Source of the DNA: Shouchella sp047238345
GTDB lineage: Bacteria > Bacillota > Bacilli > Bacillales > Bacillaceae_D
Reading direction: 5' to 3'
Length of the DNA: 64,000 bases
Assembly: GCF_047238345.1 (NCBI RefSeq)
Contig: NZ_JBDFMQ010000001.1
Span: 2,046,001 to 2,110,000, forward strand
Numbering within the stretch: position 1 is the first letter of the stretch; the number at the start of each line of letters is the position of its first letter. The position numbers were made by a program, and so were the translations under genes. The notes beneath the pieces were generated by a model, which saw only the letters and a program-made list of their open reading frames with translations, made no database searches and was not told where the DNA came from. Shown piece by piece: positions 45,174 through 53,989 of this stretch.

Positions 45174-46142
45174 ATGGAACAGAACCAGCTAAAAGATGCG
45201 TTTTTAAACCAACTCATTCTCAAAGGTCGTAAGGCTACAACGATTAAACGCTATCACTATGATTTGAACGACTTTTTTCAATGGTTAAACGATCGTTCAT
45301 TCATCCATTTAACGACGGAAGAGATTGAATCGTTTTATCAACATTTAATGGTCACACGCTCGTATCAAGTTCGTACCATTCGACGAATTTCTTCTGTTCT
45401 TCGTCGCTTTACGCTATTTTTATTTGAAGAGAACGTCCTTCAAGACCATCCATTGCTCCATCATGAACCACCCTTACTCACTCTTGAGCCATTAACCCGG
45501 GAAGAGTGGATTAGTAAGCGTGAAATGGACATTCTTTTACAGACAACACATTCAGAAAAAGGTTTAACAGAAAATCAACTTATGGCTCGTCCTTACTTAA
45601 CAGAACGAAATTATGCCATCCTATTACTTTTGACCGAATATGGAATCACATTAAGTGAAGCATGTGAAATAACAATGAATGATACGTCATTCGTACAGCA
45701 AACCATTCAGATTAAAGATAGCGTCGAGCGAACCTTAGTGCTCGAATCAGCTCATTCGCAACAGCTTTACGTTTACTGGAGTAGTATCCCTGAGGCAGTT
45801 CGCCCAAGACTTCACACAAGCGATCCGTTGTTCGTTGCATTTGATTTTACTAGAAGAACGTATCACTGGTCCTATGAAAAGGATGCGCCAAAAACGTTAA
45901 CAGCCATTGCTTTGCAAAAAATGATTCGGACGGAAGTCGCACGATCCGGTTTACGCAAAGGCATTTCAGCGCAACACTTCCGAAATGCTTATTTACTACG
46001 TACACTGCTAGATCCACTCGGCGAACATGATCTGCAACAACATCTAGGATTAAAAAGTCCATTATCCTTGCGGAGGTATGCCTTAACCCTCGCCCATTTA
46101 ACAAAAAAAGATCAACAAGCTTTACTCGTCTCGTCCATATAA
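45174..46142 (+). CDS. Tyrosine-recombinase fold protein with eroded active site
   Basis: A 322-residue phage-integrase-fold protein: a SAM-like N-terminal DNA-binding domain (about 8-95) and a C-terminal catalytic-type domain. Expected catalytic residues are largely lost. Arg I, normally in GLRxSE, is Thr159 in YGITLSE. The H-x-x-R-H box reads Q-H-F-R-N (267-271). The later GH is GL (292-293). Arg270 and the presumed Tyr302 (LRRYAL) remain. The start at 45174 follows GAGGAGGGC. It is the only plus-strand gene between spoVK and hfq. A DNA-binding, non-recombining role is inferred. Confidence 0.8.
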   Translation: MEQNQLKDAFLNQLILKGRKATTIKRYHYDLNDFFQWLNDRSFIHLTTEEIESFYQHLMVTRSYQVRTIRRISSVLRRFTLFLFEENVLQDHPLLHHEPPLLTLEPLTREEWISKREMDILLQTTHSEKGLTENQLMARPYLTERNYAILLLLTEYGITLSEACEITMNDTSFVQQTIQIKDSVERTLVLESAHSQQLYVYWSSIPEAVRPRLHTSDPLFVAFDFTRRTYHWSYEKDAPKTLTAIALQKMIRTEVARSGLRKGISAQHFRNAYLLRTLLDPLGEHDLQQHLGLKSPLSLRRYALTLAHLTKKDQQALLVSSI

Positions 46143-46180
46143 AAAGATCTCGTAACCGAATGGTCGCGAGATCTTTTTTT
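46141..46180. terminator. Bidirectional terminator
   Basis: A 12-bp stem (AAAAAGATCTCG / CGAGATCTTTTT) around a ~14-nt loop between the convergent recombinase-like gene and hfq. Confidence 0.85.
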
Positions 46181-46183
46181 CTT

Positions 46184-46417
46184 CTATACGTCTGTTTCGC
46201 TTTTTAGCTGCACGTTTTTTTGCGGTGCAAACGTTGAGATTGCATGCTTATAAACAAGCTGTTGCTTTCCCTCCGTCTCAATAATAACCGTAAAGTTATC
46301 AAACCCTTTTATTGTGCCACGAAGCTGAAATCCATTTAATAAAAACATCGTGACGGGAATCGATTCCTTCCTTAATTGATTTAAAAATTGATCTTGAATG
46401 TTCACAGTTGACTTCAT
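46184..46417 (-). CDS. hfq: RNA chaperone Hfq
   Basis: A 77-residue Sm-like hexameric RNA-binding protein. Sm1 (VTMFLLNGFQLRGTIKGFDNFTV) and Sm2 with the YKHAIST motif are intact. The C-terminal tail is short, as in Gram-positive Hfq. It follows miaA by about 40 nt on the same strand, the conserved miaA-hfq pair. Confidence 0.97.
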   Translation of the reverse strand: MKSTVNIQDQFLNQLRKESIPVTMFLLNGFQLRGTIKGFDNFTVIIETEGKQQLVYKHAISTFAPQKNVQLKSETDV

Positions 46418-46456
46418 GACGATAGCCCCTCTCTCTCTAAGTGTTTCTACTCTTAA

Positions 46457-47398
46457 TTATTCGAGTTCACTTTTAAATTTCCTGCAAGAAAAATCGACGA
46501 CTTTCGTTAAGATTTCATCCATTGATTGACTCGTTACATCAAACCATTCCACATCACTTTTATTTTTAAACCATGTAATTTGTCTTTTTGCATATTGTCT
46601 CGATCGGGCTTTAATTCGTTCAACGGCTTCAGCTAATGATACGTCCCCATCAAAGTACTCATATAATTCTTTATACCCGATCGCTTGGATGGCTTGTCCG
46701 GTGATGCCTGCATGATACAGTTTCTCCACTTCGTCCACTAAGCCTTGCTCCATCATATGCTCAACCCGTTGATTGATTCGCTCATACAGCATTTTCCGAT
46801 CCATATTCAATCCAATCATGACATAGTTAAAACGGGGAATTGATTGTTCTTGCTCTCGTTCCGAAAACCGTTTTCCAGTTGTATGAAGGACTTCAAGGGC
46901 ACGAATGACGCGGCGCTCATTATTTGGATGAATGGATTCCGCCGCTACAGGATCACGTTCTTTTAACTGATGATACAAAGCATCCGCCCCTAATTCCTGT
47001 GCAAGATGCTCTAATGTAAGGCGATAAGCCGTGTCAGTTTCTGCATTTGAAAAAGAAAGCTGATGGGTAACAGCTTGAACATAAAGCCCCGTTCCCCCAA
47101 CCATAATTGGCATTTTTTCTCTAGCTTTTAAATCGGCGATCGTTTGCAACGCTTTTTCTTGGAAACTAGAGACTGTCCACGGTTCTGATGGCGGCAAGAG
47201 ATCTATTAAGTGGTGCGGCACTTGCTGTCTTTCATCAATTGACGGTTTAGCCGTTCCAATTGACATCTCTTTGTACACTTGCATCGAATCCGCGTTAATG
47301 ATTTCACCGTTTAGTTTTTTAGCTAATCGAATGCTTAACTCTGTTTTTCCAACTGCAGTTGGTCCAACAACAGCGATAATTGGATCTTTCTTCACCAT
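46457..47398 (-). CDS. miaA: tRNA dimethylallyltransferase
   Basis: Adds the isopentenyl group to A37 of tRNAs reading UNN codons, the step before MiaB. The 313-residue protein has the P-loop GPTAVGKT, DSMQVY, GGTGLYVQA and ...QYAKRQITWFKN motifs of the family. ATG at 47398 behind GGAAGGAAG is chosen over an in-frame TTG at 47413. Confidence 0.96.
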   Translation of the reverse strand: MVKKDPIIAVVGPTAVGKTELSIRLAKKLNGEIINADSMQVYKEMSIGTAKPSIDERQQVPHHLIDLLPPSEPWTVSSFQEKALQTIADLKAREKMPIMVGGTGLYVQAVTHQLSFSNAETDTAYRLTLEHLAQELGADALYHQLKERDPVAAESIHPNNERRVIRALEVLHTTGKRFSEREQEQSIPRFNYVMIGLNMDRKMLYERINQRVEHMMEQGLVDEVEKLYHAGITGQAIQAIGYKELYEYFDGDVSLAEAVERIKARSRQYAKRQITWFKNKSDVEWFDVTSQSMDEILTKVVDFSCRKFKSELE

Positions 47399-47416
47399 GT
47401 TTCTTCCTTCCAAGCT

Positions 47417-48196
47417 TTATAAATTCTTTTGAATGATCCCATATTGAAAGGATGCATGTGGTCGATAGTGGACAGAGAATCCCAAACGAGCAAACAATGG
47501 ACTGGATGACTGATTTTTGAGGACAATTTTCTGTTTGGCCACTCGTTTGGCTTCTTCCACCACTTCTTCTGTTAACGGTTGGTAAGATGCAAACTGTTTT
47601 AAACCAGCAAGTCCTGGAGAGTGCATACTCACCTCAAACATTGGGTCAAAATAAACGACATCGACGCTTTCAGATGGGCACTCTTTTAAATAAGCCAAAT
47701 TCTCTGTTTGAACAACGTGAATGTTTTGAAGGGATGTCGTAAACTGATCGTCGCCTTCTGCCCAGTTTGCTAAACCATGCTTCACAATAAAAGCAATGTA
47801 GGGATTGGCCTCCAACCCTGTCACACTTCCAGAACTACCAACAGCGACTTGGGCTAGTATGGCATCAGCACCCATCCCTAACGTTGCATCGATCATTGAC
47901 TCTCCTTCTGATAATCCAACAACTGATAAAAATGGGTCATGTCCTGTTTTTTTCCACTGCTTATACCTCAGCAGTGCCGCATTTGGATGGTAATAAAATG
48001 GTGCTGCATGGGCATCTCGATGCAGAATCAACTTATCTTTCGCTACAATTAACAGTGGTTGTTCACCGAACTCACGGTAAAAATCTTCAATAGAACGCTG
48101 CTGTCGCTCAATAAAAACACCATTAAACTGCGCGACATAGGCTTGCGCTTTTTCTTTTAATCGATCCACTTGTTTTCTTGCGGTGGTTACAATCAC
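47417..48196 (-). CDS. Class I SAM-dependent methyltransferase (RsmJ/YpiP-like)
   Basis: A 259-residue methyltransferase: SAM-binding motif I DATLGMGADA, an acidic loop (GLEANPY), and motif IV DPMFE followed by a loop typical of RsmJ-like enzymes. Substrate is unknown; rRNA or another nucleic acid is the family expectation. It lies between mutL and miaA on the same strand with short spacers (13 and 18 nt), so it is part of the mutSL-miaA-hfq transcript. Confidence 0.8.
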   Translation of the reverse strand: MIVTTARKQVDRLKEKAQAYVAQFNGVFIERQQRSIEDFYREFGEQPLLIVAKDKLILHRDAHAAPFYYHPNAALLRYKQWKKTGHDPFLSVVGLSEGESMIDATLGMGADAILAQVAVGSSGSVTGLEANPYIAFIVKHGLANWAEGDDQFTTSLQNIHVVQTENLAYLKECPSESVDVVYFDPMFEVSMHSPGLAGLKQFASYQPLTEEVVEEAKRVAKQKIVLKNQSSSPLFARLGFSVHYRPHASFQYGIIQKNL

Positions 48197-48209
48197 GTTT
48201 GTTGCTCCT

Positions 48210-50108
48210 CTACATCACACGTTTGAACATTTTTTCTAATTCATAAGTGGTAAAATGGATAATAATTGGGCGTCCATGCGGACATGTATACGGTTCTTCA
48301 CATCTTCTTAACGTTTCTAACAGCTCAAACATTTCGTCGTGGCGCAAGTGGCGATTTGCTTTAATGGCAGCTTTGCAACTCATTAAAATGGCAGCTTCTT
48401 CTCGTAAGTTGTAAAGATTAATTTGTTTTGTTTGTAGCAACTGGTCTATGATCTCGCGAATGGACGATTCCTCGTCTCCCTTTGGAAACCAAGTTGGATG
48501 AGAACGTACCATATACGTATGAATGCCGAAAGGCTCGAGGATCAGCCCAACCGCCTCTAATTTTCCCGTCGATTCTTCAATCACTGCCGCTTCCCTTGCA
48601 GTGAATTCGAGTGTTAACGGCACAAGTAAATCTTGTATCGTTGAGATTGGTTCGTGCAGTTTTTTTCGGAAATACTCATACTTAATGCGCTCTTGCGCCG
48701 CATGTTGATCAATGAGATACATGCCATTCTCGTTTTGCGCAACGATATACGTCCCGTGCATTTGCCCTACGGGGTAAAGAGGCGGGACAGTTGATACATG
48801 CTCTTCTACTTTCACAGCCACCTGATGCACATCTTCAATAGATAAGTCTGTTGTTTGATCTTGTTTCTCCAAAGTCTCTTGACCCGAGTCATTTCCTTTA
48901 TTAGGCTCTTCACGCTCTCCAACTTCGCTTTGAACTGTTTCTTTCAGCGAAGCCACTTTAGGCTGATCGTTTTCCACATAGTTCGGTGTTGGTTCGTAAA
49001 TCACCGGTGCTTCCGGCTCTGTAAAGCGCTCCTCTTTAGGTTGGGCCGGATAATTGAGCGAAAACGAAAGTTGCTCGGACGGCTTTTTATCAGCGTCTGG
49101 TTGCTTCGTTGATTGAGGAATAAGTGTTTCCTTCGCGAAGACATCTTTAATGGAACGGGTAATGACTTCTGCTAACGCTTCTTCTTTACTTAAACGCACT
49201 TCAAGTTTTGCAGGATGGACGTTGACATCAATTAACGTTGGATCCATTTGTAATTTAAGGATGGCTAACGGATACCGACCAATTGGTAACAGTGTATGAA
49301 AGCCTTGTTGAATCGCTTGCGCTAACTTGTAATTTCGAATATAGCGACCGTTGATAAAGATAGACATGTACTGACGACTCGCTCTTGTTAATTCAGGCTT
49401 TGCCACATATCCTGTTAATTGATAATCGAGGGATTCGCCCTCTACTGAAACCATCGTGGATGCGGTTTGTCGACCGTACACTTCTGCGATCACCTGCAGC
49501 AATCGATCGTTTCCAGTCGTTTTAAGAACCGTCTTTCCATCACTCGTATAGTGAAACGCGATAGATGGATAAGCAAGCGCCATTCGATTAACCACATCAC
49601 TCACATGTCCGGATTCTGTCAGTTTCGTCTTTAAATATTTTAACCGCGCTGGCGTATTGTAAAACAAATCTTTAATGAAGATGCTTGTCCCTTTTTTTGC
49701 GCTTGAAGGCTGACGTTCCACCACTTCTCCTCCATGAAGTGTAAGTTCAACTCCCTGATTTCCTGTACTCGTTTGCATGGTCACCGTTGAAACGGAAGCA
49801 ATACTTGGTAACGCCTCCCCTCGAAATCCTAATGTGCGGATGGAAAATAGATCGCGATCATGCTGTAATTTTGAAGTGGCGTGGCGTAAAAATGCGGTTT
49901 CTACTTCATCTGCTTTAATGCCATGTCCATTGTCAACGATTCGAATGGACTCCATACCACCTTCTACGATCTCAATTAATAATTGAGTTGCTCCAGCGTC
50001 AACTGCGTTTTCTATTAATTCTTTCACAATTGATGCAGGTCGCTCTACGACTTCTCCAGCAGCAATTTTATTTGATAATGAATCATGGAGCTGTCGTATC
50101 GTTTGCAT
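48210..50108 (-). CDS. mutL: DNA mismatch repair protein MutL
   Basis: GHKL ATPase and nicking endonuclease of mismatch repair, 632 residues. N-terminal motifs: ELIENAVDAGA, DNGHGI, RHATSK, TLGFRGEALPS. The C-terminal dimerisation domain carries the metal endonuclease motif DQHAAQERIKYE, then SCKAAIKANR and CPHGRP. The middle linker (about 330-440) is Glu/Pro-rich. ATG at 50108 behind GAGGTGA is chosen; a GTG at 50117 overlaps that site. Confidence 0.97.
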   Translation of the reverse strand: MQTIRQLHDSLSNKIAAGEVVERPASIVKELIENAVDAGATQLLIEIVEGGMESIRIVDNGHGIKADEVETAFLRHATSKLQHDRDLFSIRTLGFRGEALPSIASVSTVTMQTSTGNQGVELTLHGGEVVERQPSSAKKGTSIFIKDLFYNTPARLKYLKTKLTESGHVSDVVNRMALAYPSIAFHYTSDGKTVLKTTGNDRLLQVIAEVYGRQTASTMVSVEGESLDYQLTGYVAKPELTRASRQYMSIFINGRYIRNYKLAQAIQQGFHTLLPIGRYPLAILKLQMDPTLIDVNVHPAKLEVRLSKEEALAEVITRSIKDVFAKETLIPQSTKQPDADKKPSEQLSFSLNYPAQPKEERFTEPEAPVIYEPTPNYVENDQPKVASLKETVQSEVGEREEPNKGNDSGQETLEKQDQTTDLSIEDVHQVAVKVEEHVSTVPPLYPVGQMHGTYIVAQNENGMYLIDQHAAQERIKYEYFRKKLHEPISTIQDLLVPLTLEFTAREAAVIEESTGKLEAVGLILEPFGIHTYMVRSHPTWFPKGDEESSIREIIDQLLQTKQINLYNLREEAAILMSCKAAIKANRHLRHDEMFELLETLRRCEEPYTCPHGRPIIIHFTTYELEKMFKRVM

Positions 50109-50118
50109 GTGATTCACC

Positions 50119-52710
50119 TCATTTTCGTTTTAGTTCCATTTGCCATTCATTCATTTTTTGAATGGCTTCAAAAGGCGTCATATTCATAAGATCGACGTCT
50201 TGAATAGCTTTCATGATGGCTTGCTCTTTTTTGGAGGTATTCTGCTTTTTTTCATCAGCTACATGAAACAGACTTAATTGTTCTGCCTCTTCGCGAATCG
50301 CTGCTACTTCTTTTTTCGCAACCGATTCCGGTGTGGCTTCACTCGTTTCTTTCGACTCGAACGTTTCTAATAGGACATTCGCTCGATCCGTAACCGATTT
50401 TGGCAAACCTGCTAACTCTGCCACATATACACCGTAACTTCGATCTGCTGCACCTTCTATAATCTGGTGTAAAAAAACCACTGTGCCATCTTCTTCTGCT
50501 GCAGAAACATGCACATTTCTCAATGTCTTGATCGTGTTCGCTAGCGCCGTTAATTCATGATAATGCGTGGAAAACAATGTTTTCGCACCGATCGATTCAT
50601 GAATATACTCAATGATTGCTTGCGCCAAAGCCATCCCATCATAAGTGGACGTCCCTCGACCAATTTCATCTAAGATAATTAAGCTGTTCGCCGTTGCTTT
50701 TGTTAACGCATCTTTTGTTTCCATCATTTCAACCATAAACGTACTTTGACCGCTCGCTAAATCATCCGCAGCACCAATTCTCGTAAAAATACGGTCAAAA
50801 ATAGGCATCGTTGCCCGTTCAGCCGGAACAAAGCTACCAATTTGTGTTAAAATGGCGCATAATGCGAGCTGGCGCATATACGTTGATTTCCCGCCCATAT
50901 TCGGTCCTGTAATAAGCAACATATCTCTGTCTTTTGTTAAATCAATGTCATTCTCCACAAAGGTTCCACGTTGAATAACGGTTTCCACCACTGGGTGGCG
51001 ACCTTGGACGATATCAATATCGCGTGTTTCTGTCACTGTTGGCTTCACATAGCTTTGAGTTTCAGCGACTGTCGCAAAACTTGCCAACACATCCATTTCA
51101 CTAATTTCAGTAGCTAGTTTCTGTAAGGAAGGTACAAAGTTTTGGACGATCGTGCGAATCGCAATAAACAGTTCATACTCTAACGCGGTTAAGGACTCTT
51201 CCGCTTCCAAAATAAGCGCTTCTTTTTCTTTTAAATCAGGCGTAATGTAGCGTTCTGCGTTCGTTAACGTTTGTTTTCGTTCGTACCTTCCCTCTGGAAG
51301 CAAATGGGTATTCGCTCGCGATACTTCGATATAATAGCCAAATACTTTATTGTAGCCAACTTTTAATGAGCGAATACCAGTATACGAGCGTTCCTGCTGC
51401 TCAAGTTCAGCAATCCATTGCTTGCCATTTCGACTCGCATCACGGAAGCGATCAAGTTCTTCGTGATAACCATCTACAAGAATGCCTCCATCGGTGAGCG
51501 ATAAAGGTGGATCTTCCACAATACTTTTTGATAAAAGCGTTACAAGCTCGTCATAAGAATCAATTGCGGATAGCCAGCTTTTTTTTATGTTCATTTCTTC
51601 TAACTGCTCTTTAATGGCTGGTAGCTTCGTTAGAGACCGTTTTAACTGAACGAGCTCACGGGCATTGACACTCCCGTATGCAATTCGGGCTGCAAGGCGT
51701 TCAATATCATAAACTTCTTTTAACAAATCTCGTAAAGCTTCGCGCTGAAAGAAAGCATCGTAGAATTGCGTCACAAGCTGTTGGCGGGCTCGAATCTCAT
51801 GGGCATGTACTAAAGGACGGTCCATCCATTGACGTAATAAACGTCCACCCATTGACGTGACAGTTTGGTCAATAACCGATAATAATGACCCTTGTTTTTT
51901 CTTTTCTCGTAATGTCTCCACTAACTCTAAGTTGCGCTTAGCGTGGATATCAAGTTTTAAATAGTCGTCCGTAGAAAGATAAACGGCTTCTTGAATATGA
52001 TGGAGCGACTGTTTTTGTGTTTCCACTAAATAATGAAGCAAACGATAATACGCTTTACATAATACCTCGTGCTGAATTGATTGTAGGAGATGTGTATATT
52101 CTGGCAGCGGTTCTTCTTCCTGACGATACGAAACGAGAAATGATTTGTTGGCATCTAACATCGTTTTAAGTTTCTCATCAACATCGACTGGCGCGACAAT
52201 CTCTTTTGACTGACTTGTGACGATTTCTTGCATTAATTCATCGAGAGAACCATTTATAAGCGTGACATCACTCTCACCTGTTGATAAATCACAGCGTGCA
52301 AACCCGTAAGTGTCCCCTTCTGCTGCAATTGCAAGTAAGTAGTTGTTTTCTCGCTCAGCCAGAAGTTTGCTATTCATTAACGTTCCAGGAGTCAACAGTT
52401 TTGTCACTTCTCGCTTGACAACGCCTTTTACCATCTTCGGGTCTTCCACTTGTTCACAGATTGCAACTTTGTACCCTTTATCAATTAATTGCGTCATATA
52501 GCTTTCAGCAGAGTGGTGGGGAACGCCACACATCGGAATGCGGTCCTCTCCTTGCCCTCTCCCTGTTAACGTTATTTCCAGTTCTTTTGCAGCGGTTTGT
52601 GCATCATCAAAGAACATTTCATAAAAATCCCCTAAACGAAAAAAGAGAATCGCATCTTTATAGTTTTCTTTTATAGCTAAATATTGTTTCATCATTGGCG
52701 TAATACTCAT
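50119..52710 (-). CDS. mutS: DNA mismatch recognition ATPase MutS
   Basis: Recognises mispairs and small loops, then recruits MutL. The 863-residue MutS1-type protein has the mismatch-reading RLGDFYEMF motif near residue 30. The ABC-type ATPase domain shows GPNMGGKST, DEIGRGTSTYDG and STHYHEL. A C-terminal stretch includes a likely clamp-binding segment (EQLSLF). It is 10 nt upstream of mutL. Confidence 0.98.
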   Translation of the reverse strand: MSITPMMKQYLAIKENYKDAILFFRLGDFYEMFFDDAQTAAKELEITLTGRGQGEDRIPMCGVPHHSAESYMTQLIDKGYKVAICEQVEDPKMVKGVVKREVTKLLTPGTLMNSKLLAERENNYLLAIAAEGDTYGFARCDLSTGESDVTLINGSLDELMQEIVTSQSKEIVAPVDVDEKLKTMLDANKSFLVSYRQEEEPLPEYTHLLQSIQHEVLCKAYYRLLHYLVETQKQSLHHIQEAVYLSTDDYLKLDIHAKRNLELVETLREKKKQGSLLSVIDQTVTSMGGRLLRQWMDRPLVHAHEIRARQQLVTQFYDAFFQREALRDLLKEVYDIERLAARIAYGSVNARELVQLKRSLTKLPAIKEQLEEMNIKKSWLSAIDSYDELVTLLSKSIVEDPPLSLTDGGILVDGYHEELDRFRDASRNGKQWIAELEQQERSYTGIRSLKVGYNKVFGYYIEVSRANTHLLPEGRYERKQTLTNAERYITPDLKEKEALILEAEESLTALEYELFIAIRTIVQNFVPSLQKLATEISEMDVLASFATVAETQSYVKPTVTETRDIDIVQGRHPVVETVIQRGTFVENDIDLTKDRDMLLITGPNMGGKSTYMRQLALCAILTQIGSFVPAERATMPIFDRIFTRIGAADDLASGQSTFMVEMMETKDALTKATANSLIILDEIGRGTSTYDGMALAQAIIEYIHESIGAKTLFSTHYHELTALANTIKTLRNVHVSAAEEDGTVVFLHQIIEGAADRSYGVYVAELAGLPKSVTDRANVLLETFESKETSEATPESVAKKEVAAIREEAEQLSLFHVADEKKQNTSKKEQAIMKAIQDVDLMNMTPFEAIQKMNEWQMELKRK

Positions 52711-52783
52711 AATTGCCTCCGTTAATCCTAAAATCTTACGTTATTATATCATAGGAAAGCCCTCTCCTTCATTCAAGAAAAAA

Positions 52784-52811
52784 AAGCCAGCTGTACAATT
52801 CAGCATGGCTT
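52784..52811 (-). terminator. cotE terminator
   Basis: Stem AAGCCA-GCTG / CAGC-TGGCTT (one extra base) with an 8-nt loop followed on the minus strand by eight T residues, overlapping the cotE stop. Confidence 0.75.
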
Positions 52812-53376
52812 ACGATTTATCAACTTCTTCTTGTAAAAAATTCGGATCAATTTGCTCATAATCGTCATCTGATAGATCACCTGAAATGGCGTCCAATGGG
52901 TATTCTTCAATAACACCATCAGGGTTAACAGCGACAGCGACTTTTGTTTCACCAATACACTCGACAACAAACTCTCTTTCTACTTGCACATCAACAGAGT
53001 GTCCGTTTTCACTAATAACGGCTTCTAACGTGTTTGGTTGTTGCACCGCTTTTGCCACAACATCAAGTTCTTCTGAAATAACGTTTTCGTCTTTCATTGT
53101 TAAAGGCACAATATCCGTATAGGAAACGGTCTGTGTGGCCACTTCTGTCTTTGTATTGTTTCCGTAAGAATACCACACATTAATGTCATACGTGCCGCTT
53201 ACTTCAATCGTATCTCCTCGTTTTTTCGCACTATACGTATGATTAATAATCCAACAACCTAAGATACTTGACGGACGTTCTGTTGGTCGAATATGATGAG
53301 TCGCTTCCGAAAATTTCCGCCCTTTTCCACAGACTGCTTTCGTAATAATTTCACGATAACTCCTTGGATCAGCCAT
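52810..53376 (-). CDS. cotE: Spore outer coat morphogenetic protein CotE
   Basis: CotE forms the layer on which the outer spore coat assembles. The 188-residue protein begins MADPRSYREIITKAVCGKGRK, the conserved CotE N-terminus, with GCWIINHTYSA and VWYSYGNNT in the middle. The tail is acidic (LSDDDYEQIDPNF), as in other bacilli. ATG at 53376 follows GGAGGGAAC. Neighbours mutS and ricA-miaB match B. subtilis. Confidence 0.95.
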   Translation of the reverse strand: MADPRSYREIITKAVCGKGRKFSEATHHIRPTERPSSILGCWIINHTYSAKKRGDTIEVSGTYDINVWYSYGNNTKTEVATQTVSYTDIVPLTMKDENVISEELDVVAKAVQQPNTLEAVISENGHSVDVQVEREFVVECIGETKVAVAVNPDGVIEEYPLDAISGDLSDDDYEQIDPNFLQEEVDKS

Positions 53377-53520
53377 CCTGTTCCCTCCATTCACAATTCA
53401 CCTAATCAAATAGGCAAACGTCCTAATTCCACACCGTATGCACATGGCAATAAAAAGGTGCAAGGCTTTCAGTAGACGCTTCTCTATTAAGCTATGTGAT
53501 GTAGAACTTGTTTAGACCAC

Positions 53521-53562
53521 AAAAAACACGCCTATGTCAGAACGAATCTAACATAGAGCGTG
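53521..53562 (-). terminator. ricA terminator
   Basis: Two-part stem CACGC-c-TATGT / ACATA-ga-GCGTG around a 13-nt loop with a T-run on the minus strand. The rest of the gap up to cotE (53395-53520) shows nothing further. Confidence 0.7.
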
Positions 53563-53569
53563 CCTGTTA

Positions 53570-53989
53570 TTAGCAGCTATGGAAAGGACTTTTGGACGTG
53601 GTTCCACGCATAACGTCGCCATCCATTGAACGGACGACTTCATCTGTCACGCGCTTTGATACGGTATTCGTAACAATTTGCAGCAACTCATTTACTTCTA
53701 CTTGGCTTCGCTTAAACTCTTGAACGAGTGGAATCTCATCAATCTCGTTATGAAGCGCATCAATTTTGGCTTCTACTTCTTTTAATGCTTCCATTTTGCC
53801 GTAGTGTCGCAAATTAACGGCTTCTTTTTGATGTCTTTTAATTTCTGCAATCATTTCTTGTACACGTAAATGTTCATTAATTTGCTTCTCTGCTTTTTTA
53901 AAGAAATCCACTTCTTCCGTTTGCGCAAGCATTGTTGCTAATTCTTTCGCTTTTGCACGGATATCCTTTTTTGTGTATAGTGTGCTCAT
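53570..53989 (-). CDS. ricA: RicA (YmcA), RNase Y/sporulation regulator
   Basis: A 139-residue helical protein that, with YlbF and YaaT (the Ric complex), binds Fe-S clusters, accelerates the phosphorelay and guides RNase Y. N-terminal helices (YTKKDIRAKAKELATML) and a conserved C-terminal Cys (PFHSC) are present. Its ATG overlaps the miaB stop (TAATG); GGAGGTG lies upstream inside miaB. The ORF can be read further upstream, but that part is miaB sequence in another frame. Confidence 0.92.
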   Translation of the reverse strand: MSTLYTKKDIRAKAKELATMLAQTEEVDFFKKAEKQINEHLRVQEMIAEIKRHQKEAVNLRHYGKMEALKEVEAKIDALHNEIDEIPLVQEFKRSQVEVNELLQIVTNTVSKRVTDEVVRSMDGDVMRGTTSKSPFHSC

